From: Haloarcula limicola
GTDB taxonomy: Archaea > Halobacteriota > Halobacteria > Halobacteriales > Haloarculaceae
Assembly: GCF_010119205.1 (NCBI RefSeq)
Contig: NZ_WRXM01000003.1
Coordinates: 310,001-374,000 of the forward strand
Direction: 5' to 3'
DNA length: 64,000 nucleotides
Made by a program: the position numbers and the translations under genes. The stretch's first letter is position 1. Each line of letters begins with the position of its first letter. Below the pieces are notes generated by a model. It had not been told where the DNA came from, did not search any database, and saw only the letters and a program-made list of their open reading frames with translations. Below, one piece after another: positions 50,316-59,369 of this stretch.

Positions 50316-52723
50316 CGGACGACGAGACGCCAGACACGGAGAAAGAGGGCGTCGCGGGCTTCATGGCCCGCGCGCGCGAACAGGCGCAGTCACAGGCGGA
50401 GGACGCCGTCGACGAACACGTGAAACCGCGGGCGAAAGACGCCGTCAACGAGCACGTCGTCCGGCCGTTCGAACACGCGGTCTCCGACTTCGCGGGCAAC
50501 GCGATGTCGGAGGGCCGCCTCTTTTCGGTCGCGGACGCGGTCAGCGACTACCAGCTCAACGAGATCAACGTCACGGACACCACCTGCGAGTTCTGCGCCG
50601 TCGGCTGCCGGTTCGACGTCTACTCGAAGGACGGCGAGATACTCGGGACGCGGCCGAACCCCGACAAAGCGCCGATCAACGGCATCTCGACCTGCGTGAA
50701 GGGGAAGTTCAGTCACAGCTACGTCAACAGCGACGACCGGCTGACCCAGCCGCTCGTGAAAGAGGACGGCGAGTTCCGCGAGGCGTCGTGGGACGAGGCG
50801 CTCTCGCGGGTCGCCGAGGGACTCGACGAGATCCGCGAGGAGGACGGGCCGAACGCGCTGAGCTTCGTCGCGTCCTCGAAGGCGACCAACGAGGACAACT
50901 ACGTGATGCAGCGGTTCGCCCGCGAGGTCATCGGGACGAACAACATCGACAACTGCAACCGCCTCTGTCACTCCTCGACGGTGTCGGGCCTCTCCAGCAC
51001 GTTCGGGTTCGGGGCCGCGTCGGTCGGCATGGAGGCGCTTGAAGAGACGGACTGCTACCTGCTCACCGGGTCGAACACGACAGAGGCCCACCCGGTGCTG
51101 GCGACGCGAATCAAGCAGAACGTCAAGGACAACGACGCGGATCTGTTCGTCTTCGACCCGCGGAAGGTCCAGATCGCCGAGTACGCCGACCAGTACTCCC
51201 GCGTCGAACCGGGCTACGACACGACGTGGCTCAACGGCCTGACCCGCTACATCATCGAGAACGACCTTCACGACGAGGAGTTCATCGAGGAGCGGACCAC
51301 CGGCTTCGAGCAGATCGAGGAGACCGTCCAGAAGTTCACGCCGGAGTTCGTCGAGGAGAAGGCGGGCGTCCCGCCCGAGGAGATCGCAAACGCCGCCGAG
51401 ACCATCGCGAACGCCGACTCCTGCGTCTTCGGCTGGACGCTCGGCCTGACCGAGCACTCCCACGGGACGGAGAACATCTACGCGATCGCGAACCTCGCGC
51501 TCGTGACCGGCCACATCGGGAACCCCAAGTCCGGCGTCTCGCCGTTCCGCGGGCAGAACAACGTCCAGGGCGGCGGCGGGGACATGGGCCCGCTCCCGAA
51601 CAACTTCCCCGGCTACCAACCGGTCGCCGACGAGGAGAACCGGCAGAAGTTCGCCGACGCCTACGACATGGACGTCGAGGACATGCCCGACGAGGAGGGG
51701 TACCGCCTCACGGACATGTTCCTCGCCGTCGGCGAGGACGACCTCCGCGGGATGTTCATCCAGGGCGAGAACCCAGTCACCTCGGAGCCCAACAGCGGAC
51801 ACGCGAAGAAGGCCCTCGAAGAACTCGATTTCCTCGCCGTGCAGGACATCTTCCTGACCGAGACCGCGGAGTACGCCGACGTGGTGTTGCCGGCCACCTC
51901 GTCGATGGAATCCAACGGCACGTACGCGTCGTCGACGCGCCACGTCCAGCTAGTGAAGCGGGTCATCGACCCGGTCGGGAACGCGAAACCCGACTGGCAG
52001 ATAACGAAGGAGCTCGCCGCCGAGTTCGGCTACGAGTGGGAGTACGACCATCCGAGCGACATCATGGACGAGGTCAACGACCTCGTGCCGATATACGGCG
52101 GTGTCACTCACGAGCGACTGGAGAACTTAGACGACGGCGACGGGCTCCAGTGGCCCGTCTGGGACGAGGACCACCCCGGGACGCCGTACACCTACGAGGA
52201 CGAGTTCCAGACGCCGTCCGGATTGGCCCACATGCACGTCTGTGACACGGTCGATCCCTCGGAGACGCCCGACGACGACTACCCGCTCGTGATGACCTCC
52301 GGCCGGGTGCTCTATCAGTACCACACCGGGACGATGACGTTCCGGGAGGAGGGCGACATGTCCTACAACGACAGGAGTTTCGTCGAGATCCACCCCGACA
52401 CCGCCGCGGAGTACGGCGTCTCGCAGGACGACATGCTCCGGATCACGTCCCGCCACGGCGAGACGACGGCGATGGCGCAGCTCACGACGCGCCCGAGCGA
52501 GGGCGAGATCTTCATCCCGATGCACTACCTCGAGGGCGGCGCGAACAACCTGACGAAGGAGGAACCGCTCGACGGCCCGGCGCGGACGCCCGAGTACAAG
52601 GTCACGGACGTGCAGATCGCGCTCGCCGCCGACGCGGACACGGACGCGGACGGCTCCGTCGTCCGCGTCTCGAACCCCGACACCGCGGACGAGACGGACG
52701 CGGACGCACCGTCGGACGACTGA
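50312..52723 (+). CDS. Formate dehydrogenase alpha subunit (molybdopterin, catalytic)
   Basis: This 803-residue enzyme has an unusual charged helical N-terminal 85 residues (DAVDEHVKPRAKDAVNEHVV), then 4Fe-4S ligands Cys92, Cys95, Cys99 and Cys128. The molybdenum ligand is predicted to be Cys219 followed by His220 (NRLCHSSTVSGL), and the formate-site Arg lies in SPFRGQNNVQGGGGDMG. The MopB C-terminal barrel with GRVLYQYHTGTMTFR follows. It should oxidise formate to CO2 (or act in reverse) and pass electrons to the ferredoxin-like subunit. The C-terminal 30 residues are Asp/Ala repeats. A Cys version is used, so no selenium is needed. Confidence 0.92.
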   Translation: MTDDETPDTEKEGVAGFMARAREQAQSQAEDAVDEHVKPRAKDAVNEHVVRPFEHAVSDFAGNAMSEGRLFSVADAVSDYQLNEINVTDTTCEFCAVGCRFDVYSKDGEILGTRPNPDKAPINGISTCVKGKFSHSYVNSDDRLTQPLVKEDGEFREASWDEALSRVAEGLDEIREEDGPNALSFVASSKATNEDNYVMQRFAREVIGTNNIDNCNRLCHSSTVSGLSSTFGFGAASVGMEALEETDCYLLTGSNTTEAHPVLATRIKQNVKDNDADLFVFDPRKVQIAEYADQYSRVEPGYDTTWLNGLTRYIIENDLHDEEFIEERTTGFEQIEETVQKFTPEFVEEKAGVPPEEIANAAETIANADSCVFGWTLGLTEHSHGTENIYAIANLALVTGHIGNPKSGVSPFRGQNNVQGGGGDMGPLPNNFPGYQPVADEENRQKFADAYDMDVEDMPDEEGYRLTDMFLAVGEDDLRGMFIQGENPVTSEPNSGHAKKALEELDFLAVQDIFLTETAEYADVVLPATSSMESNGTYASSTRHVQLVKRVIDPVGNAKPDWQITKELAAEFGYEWEYDHPSDIMDEVNDLVPIYGGVTHERLENLDDGDGLQWPVWDEDHPGTPYTYEDEFQTPSGLAHMHVCDTVDPSETPDDDYPLVMTSGRVLYQYHTGTMTFREEGDMSYNDRSFVEIHPDTAAEYGVSQDDMLRITSRHGETTAMAQLTTRPSEGEIFIPMHYLEGGANNLTKEEPLDGPARTPEYKVTDVQIALAADADTDADGSVVRVSNPDTADETDADAPSDD

Positions 52724-52740
52724 TCAGCGAGGACTTCACA

Positions 52741-53079
52741 ATGAGAGACGTAACAGCGGACGACGTCGGCAAACCCGTGCTCACCGCCGAGGGGAACCGG
52801 ATCGGCACGCTTCGGGAGATCGACTATCCCACGATCTACGTCGAGATCGACGACGAGATCGACGAGGGACTCCGCAGCGACATCAAGGTCTCCGAGACCA
52901 CGTCGAAGCGATCGAACGGGAAGGTGCTCGCCGGCGCGCCCATCGGCGCGATAGAGGGCGTCACCGACGAGGAGATCCACTTCTGGCCGTCCTACGCCGC
53001 GGAAGCGCGACACGAGGCCGTCGAATACGAGGAGATTCCGGAGGAAGGCGGCCACGAGGAACCCGGGGAGCGGCAGTAG
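52741..53079 (+). CDS. PRC-barrel-like small protein in the FDH operon
   Basis: This 112-residue acidic protein begins MRDVTADDVGKPVLTAEGNRIGTL, typical of PRC-barrel proteins, and has a second beta-rich segment GKVLAGAPIGAIEGVTDEEIHFWP. It starts 17 nt after fdhA and is likely co-transcribed. PRC-barrel proteins act as small adaptors in RNA processing, photosynthesis and cell division; here a role in enzyme assembly or electron-chain docking is possible but unproven. Confidence 0.65.
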   Translation: MRDVTADDVGKPVLTAEGNRIGTLREIDYPTIYVEIDDEIDEGLRSDIKVSETTSKRSNGKVLAGAPIGAIEGVTDEEIHFWPSYAAEARHEAVEYEEIPEEGGHEEPGERQ

Positions 53080-53175
53080 CCGGGAGAATCGAACACCAGC
53101 AACGAGCGGGCGGCGCGGCGGCAACGTTATACGACCGCCGCACGCACGGTACGGTAACAGCGAGCACACTAACCC

Positions 53176-53448
53176 GTGATACTGACCATACTCGATAGGC
53201 TGTTCGGCCGAGACGACGACACAGGCATCGGTCACGACGAGCGGACCGACCGCGAGTGCACCGTCTGCGGGACGACGTTCGACACCGCCCGCACGACCTG
53301 CCCCGCGTGTGACAGTCAGATATACCGAACGAGAACCAGAACGCCGAACGCGCGGTTCAACCTGCTGTTCGCGATGACGCTCGCCGGCCTCGAAGCGACC
53401 TACAACGTCGTGACGGGGAAGTACCCCAAAGAAGGGTCCCGCACCTGA
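53176..53448 (+). CDS. Small zinc-ribbon protein with hydrophobic patch
   Basis: The GTG at 53176 opens a 90-residue frame with CTVCGTTFDTARTTCPACDSQ, a zinc ribbon with two CxxC knuckles, followed by a basic stretch (RTRTRTPNARF) and a weakly hydrophobic segment (LLFAMTLAGLEATYNVVTG). GTTATAC at about 53125 is the likely TATA box. It has no known function. The basic linker after the ribbon would suit nucleic-acid or membrane-surface binding. Confidence 0.6.
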   Translation: MILTILDRLFGRDDDTGIGHDERTDRECTVCGTTFDTARTTCPACDSQIYRTRTRTPNARFNLLFAMTLAGLEATYNVVTGKYPKEGSRT

Positions 53449-53507
53449 GTGCGGCGGACCGAAGGGGAACCGGAATACACACAACGGACCCGTTCGCTAC
53501 ACCGGGC

Positions 53508-53789
53508 ATGGCACGAACCGTCGACGACCTCCGAAACGAGATCAGACAGGCCGTCGGGCGCTACGAGCGCGTCGAATCGACCGCCTTCACCAAGGAGGCC
53601 CTCGCCGCTATCTGCGATGCCGTCGGGTACGACGTCGACTCGAACGCGCTCCCGCCCAAGCCGCAGATGCGAGCCGGGATCCTCTGGCGAATCGGCGAGT
53701 TAGACGACGACGACCCGTCGCGGGCGGAACGTCCGTTCCGGAAGACCCAGTTGCAGGCGATCGCCGACGCGTTAGAACGGGAGGAGTGA
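53508..53789 (+). CDS. Uncharacterised haloarchaeal protein
   Basis: This 93-residue frame encodes a helical, mixed-charge protein (MARTVDDLRNEIRQAVGRYERVESTAFTKEALAAICDAVGYDVDSN, then PPKPQMRAGILWRIGELDDDDPSR). The pattern of short helices with a PPKPQMRAGILWRIG loop resembles small haloarchaeal proteins of unknown role, perhaps DNA-associated. It is convergent with trkH. Confidence 0.55.
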   Translation: MARTVDDLRNEIRQAVGRYERVESTAFTKEALAAICDAVGYDVDSNALPPKPQMRAGILWRIGELDDDDPSRAERPFRKTQLQAIADALEREE

Positions 53790-53825
53790 CGGGACACCGG
53801 CCCGCCGACGCCGCCGTGGCGTCTG

Positions 53826-55397
53826 TCAGCCGGACTGGGACTCGTCGCTCGGCTCGGCCTCGTTCAGTATCGCTCGGAAGAAGACGAGCAGCGGGATGAT
53901 CTCGAGTCGGCCCATCCACATGTTGACGGTCAACATCAGCTTCACGCCGGCCGCCACCGCCGGCTTCGAGAGCGACGAGGGCGTCACGATGCCGCTGACC
54001 AGTCCGACGTTCCCCTGGGCGCTGGCGACTGTGAACAGCACGTTCCGCAGCGGAACCCCCTCCGGTCCGATCGGCAGCAGGACGAGGAGGACGAACACGC
54101 CCAGCAGGTAGACCGTCAGCCAGAGCAGCGTGATAGTCACCGCGTTGGCGTAGTTCTCGGAGGAGTACTGCCCCGAGACGGACTTGTCGATGGAGTCGGC
54201 GAGCGTCTCGTCCGGAAACGGGTCTCGAATGCGCGACCGGAGCCCGCGACTGATACTGATTCCGCGAATGATCTTGATACCGCTCGCCGTCGACCCCGAC
54301 GCGCCGCCGAGGGCCATCGCCATCGTCAACAGCAGTATCGAGATGGTCGGCCACTTCCGACCGACGCTCGAGACGGTGTAGAACCCGGCGCCGGAGTTCG
54401 CGGAGACGAACTGGAAGACCGCGCGGAGCGCCGACTTAGAGAGGGAGGGGTAGACGGTGTGAGTGGCGAGGTTCCCGAGGACGAGGAGCGTCCCGCCGCA
54501 GACGGTAACGGCCAGCCACCGGATCTGTGAGTCGGTGAAGAGGTCCGAGAAATCCCGCTTGTACAGCAGGTAATAGGCGGGCAGGGGGATCGCGCCGATC
54601 AGCATTATCGGCAGCGCCGCCACCTGGATCTGCGGGCCGTAGGCCTTGAAGCTCGTATCGGTGACGACGAAGCCGCCGGTCGACAGCCCCGTCATCGCGT
54701 GGTTGAGGGCCTCCCACGCGGGCATGCCGACGACCCAGAAGAGGGCGGCGGAGAGGAGCGTCACGGCCGCGAAGACTCCCACCAGTAGCTTCGGCGAGTT
54801 CGACCGGTCGCCCGACTGGAACTGGCCGAGCGGCGACCGGGACTCGTAGAACTGGGTGAGCATGGAGTTCCCGGACTGGTTCACGATGGCGACCGTGAAC
54901 ACGATCACGCCGAGGCCGCCGAGCCACTGGGAGAGCGAGCGCCACCACAGGAGCGTGTGCGGTAGCTCGCTCTCCTTTCGCGCCATCGTCAGCCCGCTCC
55001 CGGTGAGGCCGCTCATCGACTCGAACCACGCGTTGACCGGCCGGCGGAACGCCCGAAGCGTGGAATCGGTCGCTGAGTCCGGTACCGGGAGGACGGCCGG
55101 GTCGAGGGCGACCGTCCACGCGACGGCGAGGAACGGGAGCGTCCCCGCCAGCGCGGCGACGAACCAGACCGCCCCCGCGGAGGCGAAGACCTCCGCCTTC
55201 GAGGCGTCGTCGGCCGCCGAGCAGAGCCGCGTCAGCGTCCAGCCGACGGCGAAGACGATTCCCATAGTGAGGAGCGTCCCCGGAATCGCGTAGTACTCCC
55301 CGTAGTAGAGGGAAACCACGACTAACGTTCCCATCACGGGGGCGAGGCGAGTGAGCGCCCGTCCGACGTTGTGACCGACCTGGCGGTAGTTAGTCAT
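53826..55397 (-). CDS. trkH: TrkH family potassium uptake protein
   Basis: The ATG at 55397 (MTNYRQVGHNVGRALTRLAP) gives 523 residues. About ten membrane segments and four repeated pore loops are visible, including ESMSGLTGSGLTMA, HAMTGLSTGGFVVTD, SANSGAGFYTVSS and ASAQGNVGLVSG, the selectivity-filter glycines of TrkH/KtrB channels. RSLSQWLGGLGVIVF and MALGGASGSTASGIKIIR are family motifs. It imports potassium, the main compatible cation in haloarchaea. The partner TrkA regulator is not in the window. Confidence 0.93.
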   Translation of the reverse strand: MTNYRQVGHNVGRALTRLAPVMGTLVVVSLYYGEYYAIPGTLLTMGIVFAVGWTLTRLCSAADDASKAEVFASAGAVWFVAALAGTLPFLAVAWTVALDPAVLPVPDSATDSTLRAFRRPVNAWFESMSGLTGSGLTMARKESELPHTLLWWRSLSQWLGGLGVIVFTVAIVNQSGNSMLTQFYESRSPLGQFQSGDRSNSPKLLVGVFAAVTLLSAALFWVVGMPAWEALNHAMTGLSTGGFVVTDTSFKAYGPQIQVAALPIMLIGAIPLPAYYLLYKRDFSDLFTDSQIRWLAVTVCGGTLLVLGNLATHTVYPSLSKSALRAVFQFVSANSGAGFYTVSSVGRKWPTISILLLTMAMALGGASGSTASGIKIIRGISISRGLRSRIRDPFPDETLADSIDKSVSGQYSSENYANAVTITLLWLTVYLLGVFVLLVLLPIGPEGVPLRNVLFTVASAQGNVGLVSGIVTPSSLSKPAVAAGVKLMLTVNMWMGRLEIIPLLVFFRAILNEAEPSDESQSG

Positions 55398-55500
55398 GGT
55401 CCCACACCCCTGTTGTAACTGCACTTGTCAGTGAGCATTTGATGTATAGTACCTGCGACGGCTATGAGGGCGAACCGCACCGCGTTCGCGCCGTTCGGCG

Positions 55501-56187
55501 TCAGTTACCGCTCTGTTCTCCGTCGTCCGAGTCGTCCGCCGAATCTCCGTTCGAATCGCTATCGTCTGAGTCGTCCGAGCCGCCGTCGTCCGAATCGCTA
55601 TCGTTCGAGGCGTTATCGTCCGAACCGCCGTCGTCCGAATCGCTGTCGTCCGAATCTCCGTTCGAATCGCTATCGTCCGAGTCGCTATTGTCCGAGTCGC
55701 TATCGTCTGAACTATCGCCCGAGTCGCTCGAATCGTCCGACGAGTCGCTATTGTCCGAGTCGCTATCGTCTGAACTACCGCCCGAGTCGCTCGAATCGTC
55801 CGACGAATCGTCGTTCGAGTCGTCCGAATCGTCGTTCGACGCGTACTCGGCGTGGCTCCCGTAGGCGCTGATGCCGCCCGCGAGCGCGACGCCAACGCCG
55901 GCGGCGACGTCGTTCCAGTGGAGCACCGCGCTCGTCTCCCAGAGCACGGCGGCGACGACCAACCAAGCGCCGAATACCGCGATCGCCGCCGCGCTCCACT
56001 GACTCGCCGACTGGTCGCGTCTCGCGTACGTGTACGCCGCGAGGCCGACGAGCACGACACCGACGATGAGGTCGCTCCAGAAGTCCGCGAACGGGGCCTC
56101 GTAGAGGAAGGGCGGCCCGACGATCAGCCAGCACCCGACCGCGACGACCACGGCCGAGAGCCACTTGATCAGCGACGCCGTGTTCAT
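55501..56187 (-). CDS. SPW-repeat membrane protein with Ser-Asp repeat tail
   Basis: This 228-residue protein has four hydrophobic segments in residues 1-110 with SPW-type motifs (GCWLIVGPPFL, ADFWSDLIVGVVLVGLAAYTY, AVFGAWLVVAAVLWE, LHWNDVAAGVGVALAGG). It then has a 115-residue tail made almost only of Ser, Asp, Gly and Asn. On the DNA the tail is a tandem array of short CGAATC/CGTCCG-type units at 55505-55830. Ser-Asp tails occur in bacterial surface proteins as flexible stalks; here the acidic tail would remain soluble in high salt. It ends an operon behind the APC permease. Confidence 0.8.
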   Translation of the reverse strand: MNTASLIKWLSAVVVAVGCWLIVGPPFLYEAPFADFWSDLIVGVVLVGLAAYTYARRDQSASQWSAAAIAVFGAWLVVAAVLWETSAVLHWNDVAAGVGVALAGGISAYGSHAEYASNDDSDDSNDDSSDDSSDSGGSSDDSDSDNSDSSDDSSDSGDSSDDSDSDNSDSDDSDSNGDSDDSDSDDGGSDDNASNDSDSDDGGSDDSDDSDSNGDSADDSDDGEQSGN

Positions 56188-56257
56188 CGGCCCGACCCTC
56201 CGTTCGGTCGTTCGGCCGCCGGTCGCGGCCCGACGGACCCGTGCGTGAGTGCGCTCG

Positions 56258-57565
56258 TCATATGTCCTCCTGGACCTGCTTGATTCCCTCGCCGATCGCG
56301 TCGCGCTTGAAGTACAGCGCTTCGATGGCGAACACTATCACGGCGATGGCGACGACGAGGACGAACACCGAGTACAGCTGCGTGTAGAGGTACCAGAGCA
56401 GCGCGCAGAAGAAGAACGCGCAGCCGGCGACGCCGACGAGCGGCGGGATCGCGGAGATGTCGGCCTCGTTGCGGTACAGGAAGGCGAGCGCGCACACCGA
56501 ACCGAACACCACGATGTACATCAGCGAGGCGAACTCCACGACCGCCTCCAGGCTCCCGAAGCTCGTGAACAGCGCCGTCAGGACGCCGATGATGAGGACC
56601 GCGTACATCGGCACCGTCCGGTCGCCGTGCGCTCCCATCTCCTCGGGGAGGATGTCCTCGGACGCTAGGTTGTCCGCGAAGATAGCGCTGTTGAACAGCG
56701 TCGAGTTGACCGCGCTGGCGGTCGAGACCAGCGCCGAGATGCCGACCGCGAGCGCGAGATACTGGTTGATCTCCAGAGAGGCGAAGAGCAGCGCCGCCTC
56801 CGGCTGCGCGCCGACCGTCGCCGGCGGCAGCAGGCTCGTGATGACGAACCCGACGAGGATATAGATGAACGCGGCGATGCCGATAGACATGTATATGCCG
56901 CGTTTCAGCGTCTCTTTCGGGTTCTTGAACTCGCTCTGACTGTATAGCTGTAACTGCCATCCCTCGAAGGAGACGAACGAGACCGACGCAGCGATGAACG
57001 CGTTGATGCCGAACTCGGAGAGGCCAACGGTGAGGCTCTGATTGCTGAAGCCGAAAAACACCGCCCAGATGGCGAAGACGCTGATGATGCCGGCCTGTGC
57101 GAAGACCAGCCAGCGCTCGATGGAAGTCGACGAACCCGCTCCGAGGAGGTTGATCCCGATGAACAGGGCGACCATTCCGACCGAGAGGATGCGCCGCATC
57201 GGGAAGCCCCCGAGATAGGAGGCACCGATCATCATCTCGGCGAACGCCCCGAACGCGTAGGAGTACATCGCCATCGTACCGATGTAACCGACGACGAGCG
57301 TCCAGCCGACGACCGCCGCGCCCGTCGACCAGCCGGTCAGTTCCTCGATGTAACTGACCGAGCCGCCCTCGCTGTCCGTGATCTGGTTGATGTTGGTGTA
57401 CGAGTACGCCGCACAGAGCACGACAATGGTCGCGATGGTGTACGAGAGCCACGTCAGGACGCCGGCGGCCGCCACGACGATGCCGATCGCCGCGTAGATG
57501 CCGCCGCCGACGATTCCGCCGACGCCGAGCGCGACGCTCGTCGGCAGTCCGAACTGGTTGCTCAT
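56258..57565 (-). CDS. APC family amino acid/polyamine permease
   Basis: This 435-residue protein has 12 hydrophobic segments and the APC signature near the N-terminus (SVALGVGGIVGGGIYAAIGIV), plus FEGWQLQLYSQSEFKNPKETLKRGIY, a typical APC loop between helices 6 and 7. It should be a secondary importer or exchanger for amino acids or related compounds. Its ATG overlaps the stop of an ABC-type solute-binding protein (57562-57565), an unusual pairing, and the SPW gene follows 70 nt later. Confidence 0.9.
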   Translation of the reverse strand: MSNQFGLPTSVALGVGGIVGGGIYAAIGIVVAAAGVLTWLSYTIATIVVLCAAYSYTNINQITDSEGGSVSYIEELTGWSTGAAVVGWTLVVGYIGTMAMYSYAFGAFAEMMIGASYLGGFPMRRILSVGMVALFIGINLLGAGSSTSIERWLVFAQAGIISVFAIWAVFFGFSNQSLTVGLSEFGINAFIAASVSFVSFEGWQLQLYSQSEFKNPKETLKRGIYMSIGIAAFIYILVGFVITSLLPPATVGAQPEAALLFASLEINQYLALAVGISALVSTASAVNSTLFNSAIFADNLASEDILPEEMGAHGDRTVPMYAVLIIGVLTALFTSFGSLEAVVEFASLMYIVVFGSVCALAFLYRNEADISAIPPLVGVAGCAFFFCALLWYLYTQLYSVFVLVVAIAVIVFAIEALYFKRDAIGEGIKQVQEDI

Positions 57566-59229
57566 CGGGAACCACCGCCCTGGTCGCTACCGAGGAAGTC
57601 GGTGTCGTTTATCGACATCACGTTGTTCGGACTCACGACGCGCGGGTTGAGCTGCGCGTTCTGATGAATCCGGAAGTTCCTGACCGTGTTCTTGTACCCG
57701 AAACTGTTCTGGTAGGAGTACGCCGGGAGGATAGCCCGGTCTTCGAGGGCTTCAGTGATGATGGACGCGTAGAGCTCTCGTCGTTTCTCCCGGTCAGTCG
57801 TCTTCCGCGCGCGCTTGATGTGCTCCATGAGGTCCGCGTTGTCGTAGAATAACCCCTGGGTCTTCCCCTCCTGATCGTGATGGAGCGTCTGATAGATGAA
57901 CGAATCGGGGTCGGTGCCACCGTGGGTGCCGTCGATGTAGACCATGTAATCACTCGCCGAACCGCTGACGTGCTTCTCGAGATACCCCTCCCAGGTCGCC
58001 GGCGACACGGAAGCGCGCTGGCCGGCCTCGCGGATTCCGGTCGCCAGCTTGCGCCCGATCTCCTTGCGCTTGGGGTCCTTCGGGACGAGAATCTCGATCT
58101 CCTTGTTCACTCCGGCCTCGCTGAACAGCTGCTCGGCCTTCGAGGTATTCCGAGGGACCGACATGTCGCGCCACTTCTGTAACGGCATGTCCCACTCCTC
58201 GGCCATCTCCTTGGGCAGCGGGCTGTGCACCCGCTCGCCGACTGGCTCGATGAAGTTCTCGACCTCGTTGCCCATATCGATACAGTAGTCGATGGCCTTC
58301 CGAACCGTCTCGTCGGTGGTCGGCCCGTCGTTCATGTTGAAGCCGATATGGTAGGTACTGTGCCCCTTTCGCAGACCGACGTTCGTGCCGCTCCGCTTCG
58401 CGAGTCGGTCCTGGATCCGGGGAGAGACGGGTTCGATGATCCTGTTCCGCCCGGAGACGAGGCTCATCATCCGGGTTATCGGCGACTCCTGGTGAATGGC
58501 GGTTATCTTCGCGATAGCGGGTTTCGGCTCGCCCCAGTAGTCCTCCCAGCGGACGACCTTGGCCTTCTTCTCCTTCGAGAAGTGCCGTACCTCGAACGGA
58601 CCGGAACCCACCGGTTCCTCCGCGAACTTCTCTCTGCCCGCCTCGCGGACCGACTTCGGCACGATCTCGTGCGTCAGGGAGTGAGTGAACGCCGGGTACG
58701 GGTACGCCAGGTTGAACCGGACGGTCCGGTCGTCGGGCGTATCGATCGATTCGATCATGTCGAACCGCCAGCTCTCGGGCGCGTCCTCCTCGACCGGGGC
58801 CTCGAACGAGTATTTAACGTCCTCTGCCAACACCGACTGCCCGTTCTGGAATGCGGCGTCCTCCCGTATCTCGACCGTATAGCGCCGATCGCTCCCATCA
58901 GTCTGCGGTCGACCGGTCGCGATCTGCGGAACGAGCTCGGTCGACTCGTCGTACGTGTAGAGACTGTCGAAGATCTTCTCGGCCATCTGTGCCGATCCGA
59001 CGTCGTGGATCTCGATCGGATCGAGCGTGACGGGCGGGTGGAGTGTCCCGATACGGAGGTCGCCGCCGTCGGGCGTCGTCGGATTCGCCGAACAACCCGC
59101 GAGCGCCGTCGCTCCTGCCGTCCCGAGCCCCGTCAACAACTGTCGACGACTCAGGCCTTTCGTGTTGTCTGGCGACCGCAGTGACTCCTCGTTCCGGTCG
59201 CCGGTCTCACTGTCTGTACTCTCTGTCAC
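57562..59229 (-). CDS. Family 5 (peptide/nickel type) extracellular solute-binding lipoprotein
   Basis: The GTG at 59229 opens a 555-residue protein with a Tat signal (SRRQLLTGLGTAGATALAGC) and lipidated Cys near residue 46. The mature part has DDRTVRFNLAYPYPAF, GSGPFEVRHFSKEKKAKVVRWEDYWG and YHIGFNMNDGPTTDETVRKAIDYCID, the family 5 peptide/oligopeptide-binding pattern. Such proteins normally serve ABC importers, but the coupled gene is a secondary APC permease and no ABC permease is near. The ligand may be a peptide or small amine. The gene faces the Bat-type regulator across a spacer with palindromes. Confidence 0.88.
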   Translation of the reverse strand: MTESTDSETGDRNEESLRSPDNTKGLSRRQLLTGLGTAGATALAGCSANPTTPDGGDLRIGTLHPPVTLDPIEIHDVGSAQMAEKIFDSLYTYDESTELVPQIATGRPQTDGSDRRYTVEIREDAAFQNGQSVLAEDVKYSFEAPVEEDAPESWRFDMIESIDTPDDRTVRFNLAYPYPAFTHSLTHEIVPKSVREAGREKFAEEPVGSGPFEVRHFSKEKKAKVVRWEDYWGEPKPAIAKITAIHQESPITRMMSLVSGRNRIIEPVSPRIQDRLAKRSGTNVGLRKGHSTYHIGFNMNDGPTTDETVRKAIDYCIDMGNEVENFIEPVGERVHSPLPKEMAEEWDMPLQKWRDMSVPRNTSKAEQLFSEAGVNKEIEILVPKDPKRKEIGRKLATGIREAGQRASVSPATWEGYLEKHVSGSASDYMVYIDGTHGGTDPDSFIYQTLHHDQEGKTQGLFYDNADLMEHIKRARKTTDREKRRELYASIITEALEDRAILPAYSYQNSFGYKNTVRNFRIHQNAQLNPRVVSPNNVMSINDTDFLGSDQGGGSR

Positions 59230-59266
59230 GACCTAGTTTTGGAGACCCAACTGGACATGCCCTTTG

Positions 59267-59290
59267 CTGAATCATTCAGGCTACTTAAGT
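59267..59290. promoter_or_regulatory. Palindromes in the divergent promoter
   Basis: CTGAAT-C-ATTCAG at 59267-59279 is a perfect 13-bp inverted repeat. It is followed by ACTTAAGT at 59283-59290, an 8-bp palindrome that can serve as a TATA element in both directions. They lie between the solute-binding protein gene and the regulator gene. Confidence 0.5.
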
Positions 59291-59369
59291 CAGCACCGCG
59301 TTTCAGCCCGGTCGGTTCGCTCGGGACACCCACACGCCTATGTCACTGCTGGCCGTCGCTTCCGATGAG

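Noticed and set aside
55505-55830. Tandem short repeats considered as a CRISPR array
   Set aside because: The units are short, have no unique spacers and encode the Ser-Asp tail of the SPW protein in frame.
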